Assembly (NCBI RefSeq): GCF_021654575.1
Contig: NZ_AP024488.1
Location: 5,421,501-5,485,500 of the forward strand
Reading direction: 5' to 3'
From: Desulfoluna limicola
Lineage (GTDB): Bacteria > Desulfobacterota > Desulfobacteria > Desulfobacterales > Desulfolunaceae
Length of the DNA: 64,000 nucleotides
The notes under the pieces were generated by a model. That model was not told the origin of the DNA and did no database searches. It saw only the letters and a program-made list of their open reading frames with translations. This document shows positions 17,752 through 26,843 of this stretch, one piece after another. The position numbers and the translations under genes are program-made. The stretch's first letter is position 1. Each line of letters starts with the position of its first letter.

Positions 17752-17852
17752 GCCCTTAGCCCTTAGCCCTTAGCCCTTAGCCCTTAGCCCTTAGCCCTTA
17801 GCCCTTAGCCCTTAGCCCTTAGCCCTTAGCCCTTAGCCCTTAGCCCTTAGCC
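17752..17852 (+). repeat. Heptanucleotide tandem array 2 (GCCCTTA)n
   Basis: 101 bases, about 14 copies. It ends 4 bases from the stop codon of the minus-strand receiver-GGDEF gene, so it forms the first part of that gene's 3' untranslated region. Confidence 0.95.
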
Positions 17853-17856
17853 TTTT

Positions 17857-18747
17857 TCATGCCTGACACACCCGGTTTCTTCCCTCTCTTTTGGCGCGGT
17901 ACAGGGCGTCATCGGCTCGTTTGATAAAGGACGCCATCTCTTCCCGTGATTTGATGGCACAGGTTGCCGTGCCGAAGCTTGCTGTGATGCGGAGGAGCCC
18001 CGAGTCGTTCGGCAGGATAATTTCCATCTCCTCGACCTCTTTTCTCAAACGCTCCGCGGCGCACTGGGCCTGGGCCTCATCTGTCTCCGGCATGCCGACC
18101 ACAAACTCTTCGCCACCGTATCTCCCCAGAAAATCATAGGGCCTCAGGGATTTTTTCAGTGTTTTGGAAAAACATTGAAGCACAAGGTCCCCTGTCTGAT
18201 GGCCGTGGGTGTCATTGACCTGTTTGAAGTGGTCGATGTCGGAGAGGATAAAGGAGAGTTGTGTCTGGTGTCGGTGGGCCCTCCCCGTCTCCTGGCCAAG
18301 CCTCTCCATAAAGGCCCGTCGGTTCATGATGCCGGTGAGGGGGTCGGTGTTGGCCATGGTAAGGATGCGGTGCTCCAGGTTGATGATTCGTTCACCGATC
18401 CGGATGCGGTACTTCAGCTCTTCCTGGTTAAAGGGCTTGGTGAGAAAATCATCCGCACCTGCCTCCAGCCCTTGAATGATGTCTCTCTTTTCTCCTCGGG
18501 TGGTCAGGAGGATGACGTAGATATAGCGCTTTATATCCAGCTTCCGAATCTCGCGGCAGAGCATCAGGCCGTCCATCTGGGGCATCATCCAGTCTGAAAT
18601 CAGAAGGCTCGGCGGGTCAGGCTGCCGGATGATGTCCAGGGCCTCCCGGCCGTTCACGGCAAGGGTGATGTCATAGCCCCACTTGATGAGGTTGGCCTCA
18701 AGTACGCGCCTGGATATGGGGTCATCTTCAGCTACCAGAATCTTCAT
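17857..18747 (-). CDS. Response regulator diguanylate cyclase (receiver-GGDEF)
   Basis: 296 residues. Receiver with acidic residues in AEDD (7-10) and the phospho-acceptor in LLISDWMMPQMDG (about Asp54), then a GGDEF domain with the catalytic GGEEF at 211-215, consistent with c-di-GMP synthesis. Its start lies inside the end of the upstream hybrid kinase (20-base overlap, AGGA in the kinase coding sequence), so the kinase HPt domain is its probable phosphodonor. Family knowledge: phosphorylation drives dimerisation and cyclase activity. The RxxD inhibitory site was not identified with certainty. Confidence 0.93.
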   Translation of the reverse strand: MKILVAEDDPISRRVLEANLIKWGYDITLAVNGREALDIIRQPDPPSLLISDWMMPQMDGLMLCREIRKLDIKRYIYVILLTTRGEKRDIIQGLEAGADDFLTKPFNQEELKYRIRIGERIINLEHRILTMANTDPLTGIMNRRAFMERLGQETGRAHRHQTQLSFILSDIDHFKQVNDTHGHQTGDLVLQCFSKTLKKSLRPYDFLGRYGGEEFVVGMPETDEAQAQCAAERLRKEVEEMEIILPNDSGLLRITASFGTATCAIKSREEMASFIKRADDALYRAKREGRNRVCQA

Positions 18748-21667
18748 GGTTCATTTCCTGCACGACGAGTTTAAGTTCAAGGCTCAGGTCACCAATGCAC
18801 TGTTTCAGGCGTGCGAATTCATCTGCCGCCATCTCCAGTCTCTTCTGTTTCCCCAACACCTCGAGGCGATGGGCCGCCTCGTAGGCTTTGGCGGCACCGA
18901 AATTGCCCACGGCACCTTTGAGGCTGTGGGCCGCCCGTTCAAGGGCGTGGGCATCCTTTTCCGTGACGCTTCGCTCTATCTTTTCGAGATTCACCGGGAG
19001 GTCCTGAAGAAATATGTCGGCGATCTCGCAGAAAATTGATTCATCGTTCAGAACGGTCTCCATGGCCAGGGACATGTCAAAGGTCCGTGGGACAAAGGCC
19101 GCTGCTGCCTTCGACGGCAAGGCCGTGTCTTCCGGCTCTTTTTTTGCGCCGCGGGTCAGCTTCTCAATGACATGGAAAAGCGTTTCGGGCTTGATCGGCT
19201 TGGGCACATAGTCGTCCATACCTGCCTCAAGGCATTTCTCCTGATCGCCCTTCATGGCGTGGGCCGTCATGGCGACGATGGGAATGGCCACCCCCCTTTG
19301 CCCCATCTCCCGAATTCTGCGGGTCGCTTCGTAGCCATCCATCTCCGGCATCTGAATATCCATGAGGATCAGATCGAAATCATGTGTTTCGAATGCATCC
19401 ACCGCCTCTTTTCCGTTGGTGGTCAGGGTTACCTGGTGTCCCCTTGTTTTCAGGAGGTTGATGGCCAGGGTCTGGTTGATTCGGTTGTCTTCCACCAGCA
19501 GGATATTCTGCCGTTCCTGCAGCTCACAGAGCATGTGGCGCGTGATGATCGCTGTCTCTTCCTGCAACCCCATGGTGATGAGGATGGTGTCCAGAAGTTC
19601 CGATTGCTTGACAGGTTTGGACAGGTAGCCCGAAATTCCGGTGTCCTTGCACCGTTTGGAATCCCCCTTCTGGCCCATGGATGAGAGCATGATCATTTTC
19701 AGCGTATCTCCGAACGGGGACCCTTTCATCATCTCGGCAAGGGCGAACCCGTCTGTTTCGGGCATTTGCATGTCCAGCAGGGCCAACTGGTAGGGGACTC
19801 CGTTTTGAAATGCCCTGTTTGCAAGGCTCATGGCCTCCCGGGCATCGGCTGCCGTAGTGGGCACAATCCCCCAGGATGCAAGTATCTCCTGAAGCAGAAG
19901 GCGGTTGGTGGCGTTGTCGTCCACGATGAGGGTGGGCATCCCCTCAAGGTCCTGCAGTTCAAGTCGGGGGGGCATGACCTCTTCTGAGAGGCTGAGTTCA
20001 AAGCGGGCAGTGAAATGGAAGAGGCTCCCGGGGGCATCTGGGGTGGTCGCCTGGCGGTGTTGGCACGAGGGACTTTTGGAGAGAAAGGGGTTGGGGCTCT
20101 CGGCTTTGATTTCTCCGCCCATCAGGTCAACAAGCTGCTTGGATATGGAGAGCCCGAGGCCGGTGCCCCCGTATTTTCTGGTGGTGGAGCCGTCCACCTG
20201 CTTGAAGCTTTTGAATATTGAATCCCGTGTCCCTTCAGGAATGCCGATGCCGGTGTCTGACACCATGAAGCGGAGGGTCACCGACGAGTCTGTTTCGCTT
20301 TCCCTTTCAACACGGATGAGGACCTCGCCTTTTTCGGTGAACTTGATCGCGTTTCCTGCCAGGTTGACAACGACCTGGCGAAGCCTGCCCGGATCGCCGG
20401 TGAGGGCGGTGGGGACGTCCGGCCGGATGTGGCATATCAGTTCAAGGTCTTTTTCATGGGCCTTCAGCGCCAGGGTGTCCATGGCATGCTCAAGGGTGAG
20501 CCTCAGGTTGAAATCAATGGACTCCAGCTCCATCTGTCCGGCTTCGATCTTGGAGAAATCCAGAATGTCATTGATCAGGCCCAGGAGGGAGTTGGCAGAC
20601 ATCATGGCCATCTCCAGGTACTCCCGCTGCTCGCCTGTCAGGTGGGTGCCAAGGACCAGGTCCGTCATCCCGATGATTCCGTTCATGGGGGTTCGGATTT
20701 CATGGCTCATGTTGGCGAGAAACTCGCTTTTGGCGGCATTGGCAAGCTCGGCCCGTTGCGCCATGGCCCTGGCCTGCTCGATGGCTTGCTTGAGCTCTTT
20801 GTTGATGCGTCTCAAGTCCTCTTCGGCCTGTTGCTCTCGGGTGATGTCCTTGTCGACACCTCTGTAGCCGAGGAGTGCTCCCGAACTGCTGGTGATGGGA
20901 ACGCCATTGGTCAGCAGGCAGACCCGGCTGCCGTCTTTTTTGAGGTTCCAGTTTTTCAGATCGACTATGGGGCGCTTCTCCTCGAAAATTTCAGAGAAAA
21001 GGTTTCCAACCCTTTTCTGTTCTGATTCCTCCATGAATTCGAAAGGGGTTTTTCCCAGGATTTCGTCGGGGTCATATCCCAGAACCTCCTTAATATTTCC
21101 TGCCGAGAAAATGTATCGCCCCTCTTTGTCTGTTTCCCAGATCCAGTCCGCCATGCTGAGGGAAATGTCGCGGAAGCGGGCTTCGTTCAGAGCCAGGGTC
21201 TCTTCGGTCTTTTTTTGAGCCGTGACGTCCCTGCCAACCCCTCGGAACCCGATCGCTTCTCCACTGTCATCCGTGATGAGTGAAATTGAGGCTTCAATGA
21301 TTATCTTGCGGCCGTCTTTTCGAATAATCTCCCAGACGACACGGCTGGCTGGTTTCCCTGTGGCGTAGACATTGTGAAACACGTGAAAAATTTTTTTGGC
21401 GTTGGCCTTGTCCAGAACTTCCCGGTTGTTTTTTCCTGTCAGCTCTTCCCTGGAGTAGCCCAGCAACGTGCAGAAGGAGGTGTTGAAAAAGAGAAAGTTG
21501 CCCGTAAGATCAACCTCGAGATAGCTCTCCTCGATATTTTCAAGGATGGCTCGGTACTTCACCTCACTCTGCTTCAACTTCACAGTGAGCTGTTTGTACG
21601 CGTCCCTTTGCTGCTCCAGCAGTTTGATTTGTCCCTCCAGTTCTGAACGGCTGGGCTTTCCAAACAT
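18728..21667 (-). CDS. Soluble hybrid histidine kinase with HPt domain
   Basis: 979 residues, no transmembrane segment. A short N-terminal coiled coil (1-30), two or three PAS domains (about 30-150, 155-290), HisKA His322 (NMSHEIRTPMNG), HATPase (DTGIGIP, GTGLGLS), receiver 1 (Asp632), receiver 2 (Asp770) and a C-terminal HPt with His914 in AHSLKGAVGNFG. The complete phosphorelay is on one chain, so the HPt can pass phosphate to the overlapping receiver-GGDEF protein. It therefore probably links an intracellular PAS signal to c-di-GMP production. Stimulus unknown. Confidence 0.94.
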   Translation of the reverse strand: MFGKPSRSELEGQIKLLEQQRDAYKQLTVKLKQSEVKYRAILENIEESYLEVDLTGNFLFFNTSFCTLLGYSREELTGKNNREVLDKANAKKIFHVFHNVYATGKPASRVVWEIIRKDGRKIIIEASISLITDDSGEAIGFRGVGRDVTAQKKTEETLALNEARFRDISLSMADWIWETDKEGRYIFSAGNIKEVLGYDPDEILGKTPFEFMEESEQKRVGNLFSEIFEEKRPIVDLKNWNLKKDGSRVCLLTNGVPITSSSGALLGYRGVDKDITREQQAEEDLRRINKELKQAIEQARAMAQRAELANAAKSEFLANMSHEIRTPMNGIIGMTDLVLGTHLTGEQREYLEMAMMSANSLLGLINDILDFSKIEAGQMELESIDFNLRLTLEHAMDTLALKAHEKDLELICHIRPDVPTALTGDPGRLRQVVVNLAGNAIKFTEKGEVLIRVERESETDSSVTLRFMVSDTGIGIPEGTRDSIFKSFKQVDGSTTRKYGGTGLGLSISKQLVDLMGGEIKAESPNPFLSKSPSCQHRQATTPDAPGSLFHFTARFELSLSEEVMPPRLELQDLEGMPTLIVDDNATNRLLLQEILASWGIVPTTAADAREAMSLANRAFQNGVPYQLALLDMQMPETDGFALAEMMKGSPFGDTLKMIMLSSMGQKGDSKRCKDTGISGYLSKPVKQSELLDTILITMGLQEETAIITRHMLCELQERQNILLVEDNRINQTLAINLLKTRGHQVTLTTNGKEAVDAFETHDFDLILMDIQMPEMDGYEATRRIREMGQRGVAIPIVAMTAHAMKGDQEKCLEAGMDDYVPKPIKPETLFHVIEKLTRGAKKEPEDTALPSKAAAAFVPRTFDMSLAMETVLNDESIFCEIADIFLQDLPVNLEKIERSVTEKDAHALERAAHSLKGAVGNFGAAKAYEAAHRLEVLGKQKRLEMAADEFARLKQCIGDLSLELKLVVQEMNHEDSGS

Positions 21668-21944
21668 GGCGTCACCTGGGGTTTGGATTGATGCACTCTT
21701 GGGATTGTGGGGCGTGTGCCGTTGTATGGGGTCGGGAACGGCGGGTGTTCATGATATGTGCCGCCTGATGTTGGTCTGAACCGCAGGAAAGAGAGGGGCT
21801 GTGCCGTTACGACAGACGGCTGCAGCAGGGTGAATGAAGGGGAATGTTTTTGATATTACAGGCGATAGTTTTGTCTGATATTTTAACTGGATTGGTGAAA
21901 GGGGTCAAGGGGGATGGCTGTGAGGCCTTGATAAGCCCCCGTTC

Positions 21945-22478
21945 TCATGCCGTACGTGATGCGCCTTGAGAACGCGCCCGCCGTGCCTGATGAGCCTGGA
22001 CGGCATACGTGTAAAACCTGGAGTCCACGGCCATGACGGGAAAGGCCTTTGGGAGGTCGTTTTTATTAATGGTCGAAAATCCGCTTTTTTCGTAGAAGCG
22101 ATGGGCAGCGAGAAAGCGATCCGTGGTGCCGAGATAAAGGTCGGTGAAGGCCTGGGCATGGCACCAGGCAAAGAGGGTCTTGAGAAGGCTCTGGGCGACG
22201 CCGTGGTCTGCTCCGCGATGGCCGGGGTGGACGAACATTTTCCGAAGGGCCCCAAGGCCGTCTCCAATGTCCAGAAGGGAAATGGTCCCCACCACATCCC
22301 CTTGAACCCGGGCCACCCAGAAATTGCCCTTGCCTGCCTGGTAAAAGGCGGGGATCTCTTTTAAGTCCGGCTGGTCCTCGGCCGTGATGGGGAGGCCGAA
22401 TTCTCTTTGTTGAATTCCCAGGATCAATTCAATGACGTCGTTTGTCAGCTCTTCTTCGAATGGGGTGATGGTGAGCAT
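21945..22478 (-). CDS. GNAT-family N-acetyltransferase
   Basis: 177 residues, with AAGGA 6 bases before the ATG. The acetyl-CoA binding motif is MFVHPGHRGADHGVAQSLL (about 91-109), followed by LGTTDRFLAAHRFYEKSGF, typical of the fold. Substrate cannot be predicted. The last residues (ARRARSQGASRTA) are Arg/Ser-rich and less conserved-looking. Monocistronic; the stop is followed by an AT-rich spacer of about 280 bases in which no gene is seen. Confidence 0.85.
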   Translation of the reverse strand: MLTITPFEEELTNDVIELILGIQQREFGLPITAEDQPDLKEIPAFYQAGKGNFWVARVQGDVVGTISLLDIGDGLGALRKMFVHPGHRGADHGVAQSLLKTLFAWCHAQAFTDLYLGTTDRFLAAHRFYEKSGFSTINKNDLPKAFPVMAVDSRFYTYAVQAHQARRARSQGASRTA

Positions 22479-22534
22479 GGGAATTCCTTACCACTTCGAA
22501 ACGTGTGAAAGCATCTGAATAATCTCCAGCTTTG

Positions 22535-22662
22535 GAGGCGGGCGCAGCCCGCGGCGAACGCCCTTGCGATTTGGCCCGAGGAACGAGGGGCAAATCGCAA
22601 GGGCAACCAGCTTTCGAGGTGTTTTTGCCTAATGTGGCTTCGCCACCCTCGCCGCCGGAGGC
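22535..22662 (-). repeat. Modular palindromic repeat between hypD and the GNAT gene
   Basis: The head GCCTCCGGCGGC is 20 bases from the hypD stop. It has the GGGTGGCGAAGCCACATTAGG insertion, then long CCCTTGCGATTTG arms around CCTCGTTCCTCGG, then a GGCGGGCGCAGCCCGC hairpin. Confidence 0.8.
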
Positions 22663-22685
22663 ATGCTTTTTGTTTTCTGCTCGTC

Positions 22686-25046
22686 TCATCCCCACGACGC
22701 ATGTTGCGTCCGGTTGATGATCTCTTTCTGGTGGTCGTCGTCCAGGTCCACGAAGTAGTCGCTGTAGCCGGCGACGCGGACAAGGAGGTCCCGGTGGTTT
22801 TCGGGGTGTTTCCGGGCCTCCATGAGGGTGTCGGTGTCGACAATATTAAACTGGATGTGGTGCCCGCCCAGGCGAAAGTAGGTGCGGACGAGCTGTGTGA
22901 ATTTTTCGATGTCCGTGTCGCTTTGAAGGAGCTGGGGCATAAAGCGCATGTTGAGGAGGGTCCCACCGGACTTCACCTGGTCCATCTTGGAGAGGGATTT
23001 CAAGACAGCGGTGGGGCCGCTTCGGTCGGCACCGTGGGAGGGGGAGGTGCCGTCGGACTCGGGCATGTGGGCCAGCCTGCCGTTGGGGGTGGCCCCGAGC
23101 ATCTTGCCGAAGTAGACGTGGCAGGTGGTGGAGAGCATGTTGAGGTGGTAGAGCCCGCCTTTGGTGTTTGCTCTGCCGTCGATGGTGTCAAACAGGGAAG
23201 CGTAGACCTTTTTCATGAGGTCATCCGCCCTGTCGTCGTCGTTGCCGAAGAAGGGCGTTTTGTTCTTGAGTTTCAGCTGCAGGGCTTCCTCCCCCTGGAA
23301 GTTGGCGTTGAGGCTGGTCACGAGGTCGGGCAGGGAGAGCTTGCCGTCGAATACGTGGGTTTTAAGGGCGGAGAGGCTGTCCGTGACGGTGCCGATGCCG
23401 CAGCACTGGATGTAGGTGGTGTTGTAGCGCGGCCCGCCGTTGTAATAGTCTTTGCCGTTTTTTACGCAGTCCCGGATCACCGAAGAGAGAAAGGGGGCCG
23501 GCGCGTTGGTTGCGTACATGCGCTCGATGGTGTTGTTGACGGCCACCTTAAGGTCCACCACGGCCTTCAACTGGGATTCGAAGGCATGGTAAAGCGCCTC
23601 GAAGGTTTTCATTTTTTTTGCCTCGCCGGTGCAGGGGCCGACCTGCACTCCCGTGAGGGGATCCACGCCGTTGTTTAAGGTGATCTCCAGGATCTTGGGC
23701 ACGTTCAGGTACCCGGTAAGGATGTAGGCCTCTTTCCCGAAGGCGCCGGTTTCGATGCAGCCGCTGTTGCCTCCCTCCCGTGCGTCTTCGACACTTTTTC
23801 CCACGCGCACCTGCTCCATCACCACAGTGTCCGTGTTGAAAAGGGACGGGTAGCCGAGGCCTTTTTTGATGACCCGCGCGGCGGCGTTGAGAAGGCGGTT
23901 CGGGGTGCGGCTGCTCACCTGGACGTTGCACTGGGGCTGGAGGAGTTTCAGGTCACCGGCCACTTCAAGAAGCAGGGTGGAGACCTCGCTGGATCCGTCC
24001 TGGCCGTCCCTTTTCAGCCCGCCGATGTTGATGTTGGTAAAGTCGTTGTAGGTGCCGCTCTCTTTGGCCGTGACGCCTACCTTGGGTGGGGCGGGCTGGT
24101 TGTTGAACTTGATCCAGAAGCAGGAGAGGCTCTCTTTCGCTTCCTCCCGGGTGAGGCAGCCCTCCTGGATCTCTTTTTCATAAAAGGGGGCGAGGTGCTG
24201 ATCGAGGTGACCGGGGCTCATGGCATCCCAGCCGTTGAGCTCCGTGATGGTGCCCAGGTGAACAAACCAGTACATCTGAAGGGCTTCGCGGAAGGTTTCC
24301 GGTGCATGGACCGGCACCTTCCGGCAGATCCTCGCGATCTTCCGCAGCTCGGCCCTGCGTTCCATCTCTTCGGTATCCCCGGCAAGGGTCTCGGCCAAGT
24401 CGGCATGGCGCTCGGCAAAACGGATGGCCGCATCACAGGAGATGGACATGGCCCTCAGCTGCTCCGCTTTTTCCGTGGCTTCGGGGTCGGAGAGGTAATT
24501 TAAGGCCGAAAGGGCCTCGCGGATGTCCGCCTGGATATCCAGTAGCCCTTTTTCATAGATGAGCCCGTCCAGAGTCGTATGACCCGGGGCCCTCTGCTCC
24601 ATGAACTCTGTGAACAGGCCGGCTTCATAGGCCTTTTTCCATGCCTCCGGCACATGGGCAAAGATCCGGTCCCGCATGGAGCGGCCCTGCCAATAGGGAA
24701 TCACCTTGGTCTCATACGTCCTGATGTCCTCTGCTGAAATGGCGTACCGCGCCATGGGGCGGGTGCTCAGGATGCGGAGGTCATCGGCCGTGTGGCAGGT
24801 TAGCTCGGGAAAGGTGGAGACCGCCTTGGGGGAGGGCCCCCGCTCGCCGACAATCAGCTCCAAGTCGCCAATATGGATGGTCTGGGTGTCGCAGAGGTGA
24901 AAGAAGTTTTTCGCCCGCATCACCGGAACGCTGTGCTTGCCCGCCTCTTTTTTGTAGAACTCCGTCACGAGCAGGGCCCGCTCGATGGAAATGGAGGGTT
25001 CCGTAGCAATACTCTCGTCTCTCAGCTTTTTGATGCGCAGTGTCAT
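22686..25046 (-). CDS. hypD: HypD-type glycyl radical enzyme (trans-4-hydroxy-L-proline dehydratase)
   Basis: 786 residues from the ATG at 25046, chosen because GGAGG lies 7 bases upstream. PFL-like barrel with active-site Cys430 and Glu432 in GCIETGAFGKEAY and the C-terminal radical loop VRVAGYSDYF (Gly760). Compared from memory with Clostridioides difficile HypD, Phe152, His160, Asp278, Ser334, Asp339, Cys434 and Glu436 all have counterparts at a constant offset of 4 (Asp274, Ser330 and so on), and the block EAGLFTEFMEQRAPGHT matches. The expected reaction is removal of water from trans-4-hydroxyproline to pyrroline-5-carboxylate. No proC-like reductase is adjacent, unlike many gut loci. 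The activase is encoded upstream at 25556-26452. Confidence 0.75.
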   Translation of the reverse strand: MTLRIKKLRDESIATEPSISIERALLVTEFYKKEAGKHSVPVMRAKNFFHLCDTQTIHIGDLELIVGERGPSPKAVSTFPELTCHTADDLRILSTRPMARYAISAEDIRTYETKVIPYWQGRSMRDRIFAHVPEAWKKAYEAGLFTEFMEQRAPGHTTLDGLIYEKGLLDIQADIREALSALNYLSDPEATEKAEQLRAMSISCDAAIRFAERHADLAETLAGDTEEMERRAELRKIARICRKVPVHAPETFREALQMYWFVHLGTITELNGWDAMSPGHLDQHLAPFYEKEIQEGCLTREEAKESLSCFWIKFNNQPAPPKVGVTAKESGTYNDFTNINIGGLKRDGQDGSSEVSTLLLEVAGDLKLLQPQCNVQVSSRTPNRLLNAAARVIKKGLGYPSLFNTDTVVMEQVRVGKSVEDAREGGNSGCIETGAFGKEAYILTGYLNVPKILEITLNNGVDPLTGVQVGPCTGEAKKMKTFEALYHAFESQLKAVVDLKVAVNNTIERMYATNAPAPFLSSVIRDCVKNGKDYYNGGPRYNTTYIQCCGIGTVTDSLSALKTHVFDGKLSLPDLVTSLNANFQGEEALQLKLKNKTPFFGNDDDRADDLMKKVYASLFDTIDGRANTKGGLYHLNMLSTTCHVYFGKMLGATPNGRLAHMPESDGTSPSHGADRSGPTAVLKSLSKMDQVKSGGTLLNMRFMPQLLQSDTDIEKFTQLVRTYFRLGGHHIQFNIVDTDTLMEARKHPENHRDLLVRVAGYSDYFVDLDDDHQKEIINRTQHASWG

Positions 25047-25069
25047 AGGACAACCTCCATGGAAAAAAA

Positions 25070-25169
25070 GCCTCCGGCGGCAAGGTGAGCCACCTTGAAA
25101 GCGGGTTGCGAATGCTCCCACCCCTCGTTCCTCGGGGTGATCGCATTCGCTGACGGGCTTGGCCCGTGA
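25070..25169 (+). repeat. Modular palindromic repeat, full copy, upstream of hypD
   Basis: A good type example: GCCTCCGGCGGC, AAGGTGAGCCACCTT, GAAAGCGGGTTGCGAATGC, CCCCTCGTTCCTCGGGG, GCATTCGC, then ACGGGCTTGGCCCGT. It lies in the hypE-hypD spacer, so it could attenuate read-through into hypD. Confidence 0.85.
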
Positions 25170-25478
25170 ACAACAACAGCATCGCCATTCCGGGCTGCTT
25201 AGGTACGTGTATACGTTTGGTTGACCTGACTTCCCGTATACCCATCACATTCTGTATGATCGAGTTACCGGGCCCCCTGTGTGAGTTGTAATACCGGTGG
25301 TTGCAGGGCAGATGTCCGGTATTATATGGTTTGTCCGAGCAACTTGGACGTCAGATGATTGTTATTCCTTTGCTCTTTTTGTGGTGCACCGACCTCTTGA
25401 GATCATGTGACACATAATGAGTGATGTTACTCTTTGCGCGAATGCGGATACGAGGACATCACTATTGCAATACCCGTG

Positions 25479-25528
25479 TCGCATTCGCCACCGGGTTTCG
25501 AGGTGCCCCCACCTCGCCGCCGGGGGCA
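25479..25528 (-). repeat. Short modular repeat at the hypE 3' end
   Basis: CGCATTCGCCACCGGGTTTCG, CGAGGTGGGGGCACCTCG hairpin, and a GCCCCCGGCGGC head with one base changed. The rest of the spacer from 25170 to 25478 shows no gene. Confidence 0.65.
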
Positions 25529-25555
25529 GGCTTTTGCCCTACCCATCCCCTGCTT

Positions 25556-26452
25556 TTATCCGCCAATGACGACCTCAAGCCCCATGCCTTCGAGTTGTGC
25601 GGCGGCTTCCAGGGGGCGCCTATCTGTGGCCTCATCCGGTTCCGGAAGGGCGCAGGGAATGTTGAAGAGGGCGTACTTGCGCTTCTGGTAGCTGTGGTAG
25701 GGAAGCAGGTGGACGGTGGGGATGGTTGCAAGGCCCGTCAGGAACCGGCCCACCTGGGCCATGTGGTTGTTGTTGTCGTTGAACCCGGGGATCAGGGGAA
25801 TCCGAATGGTAAGGCCTGCTCCCTTGGTCGCCAGGTATGAGAGGTTGGAGAGGATGCGGCCGTTCTCCACCCCGGTGAGCCGTTGGTGCGCCTTGCTGTC
25901 CATGTGCTTGAGGTCGAAGAGGAAAAGGTCTGTTTTGGCGGCCACGTCGGCAATGACGGACCGGGGGGCGTGGCCCGAGGTGTCCACGGCCCTGTGGATT
26001 TGCTCTTTTCCGCAGGCGGAAAGAAGGGACAGGAGAAACTCGGGTTGGGCAAGGGGCTCGCCCCCGGAGAAGGTGACGCCGCCTCCGGAGTCCTCATAAA
26101 AGGGGCGGTCTTTAAGGACTTGTGCCATCACCTCTTCGACAGTGACAGTGCGTCCGGCCAGCTCACGGGCCTCGGCAGGGCAGGCTTCCACGCAGGCCCC
26201 GCAGAGCCGGCAGGTGGGGTGAAGGGTTGTCTCCATCACAGGGGTGTGTTCAGGGCAGGCGGAAAAGCACTCCCGGCAGGCGATGCAGCGCTCGGGCCGG
26301 ATCACAAGGTGGGGCAGGGGGGAAAACCCTTCGGGGTTGTGGCACCAAGCGCACCGCAAGGGACAGCCCTTGAAAAAAAGGGTGGTGCGAATGCCCGGTC
26401 CGTCGTGCACGGCAAAGGGCTTGATGTCGAAGAGGGTACCGATGATTCCCAT
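25556..26452 (-). CDS. hypE: Glycyl radical enzyme activase (HypE-like radical SAM protein)
   Basis: 298 residues. The radical-SAM cluster motif is GCPLRCAWCHNPEG (CxxxCxxC, about 30-43), preceded by HDGPGIRTTLFFKG. Two ferredoxin-type Cys motifs follow (CIACRECFSACP and CRLCGACVEACP, about 56-95), as in activases with auxiliary 4Fe-4S clusters. GGGVTFSGGEP (about 125) is the SAM-binding GGE motif. It puts the glycyl radical on the HypD-like enzyme whose gene follows on the same strand after 509 bases; the repeat-filled gap means co-transcription is not assured. Oxygen-sensitive by family. Confidence 0.9.
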   Translation of the reverse strand: MGIIGTLFDIKPFAVHDGPGIRTTLFFKGCPLRCAWCHNPEGFSPLPHLVIRPERCIACRECFSACPEHTPVMETTLHPTCRLCGACVEACPAEARELAGRTVTVEEVMAQVLKDRPFYEDSGGGVTFSGGEPLAQPEFLLSLLSACGKEQIHRAVDTSGHAPRSVIADVAAKTDLFLFDLKHMDSKAHQRLTGVENGRILSNLSYLATKGAGLTIRIPLIPGFNDNNNHMAQVGRFLTGLATIPTVHLLPYHSYQKRKYALFNIPCALPEPDEATDRRPLEAAAQLEGMGLEVVIGG

Positions 26453-26562
26453 GGCCTGGTATTCCTTTTCTGCTGAGAAAGGGGTATGTTAATACAATCA
26501 ACTCTTTTTGAAAACCATCAATGCCTTCCTGCCGGTCAACTCGAGTCAACCACTGGGGCCAC

Positions 26563-26631
26563 AGGTTGCGAATGCTCCCGGCCTTCATTCCTCAGGTCGA
26601 TCACATTGGCTTACGGGTGGCGCCCGTGAGC
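26563..26631 (+). repeat. Partial modular repeat
   Basis: GGTTGCGAATGCTCCCGG, TTCATTCCTCAGG, CACATTGGC and an ACGGGTGGCGCCCGT hairpin; the GCCTCCGG head is missing. Confidence 0.6.
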
Positions 26632-26704
26632 ATTCCTTGAGGAGGTCGGTTTATAAACAGGCCATTTGAGAATGGCCACTGGACACTCTCAATTTAAACG
26701 TGGA

Positions 26705-26801
26705 TGTGATTTGACCCGAGGAACGAGGGGCAAAACGCACCCGCAACCCGCTTTCAAGGTATTTTGCCCAATGTGGCTTCGCCACCCTTGCCGCCGGAGG
26801 C
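26705..26801 (-). repeat. Modular palindromic repeat before the hydrolase gene
   Basis: Contains CCCGAGGAACGAGGGG, CGCAACCCGCTTTCAAGG, the variant CAATGTGGCTTCGCCACC and CCGCCGGAGGC. The CCGGAGGC end lies 43 bases before the start of the hydrolase gene. Confidence 0.7.
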
Positions 26802-26843
26802 AGGCCGTTCACTACTCACGATTTACAGTTACAGGAGGTTGAT

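Noticed and set aside
22686..25046. Isethionate sulfite-lyase or choline lyase as the identity of the GRE
   Set aside because: The active-site context GCIETGAF and the set at constant offset to HypD fit hydroxyproline dehydratase better; kept as an alternative only.
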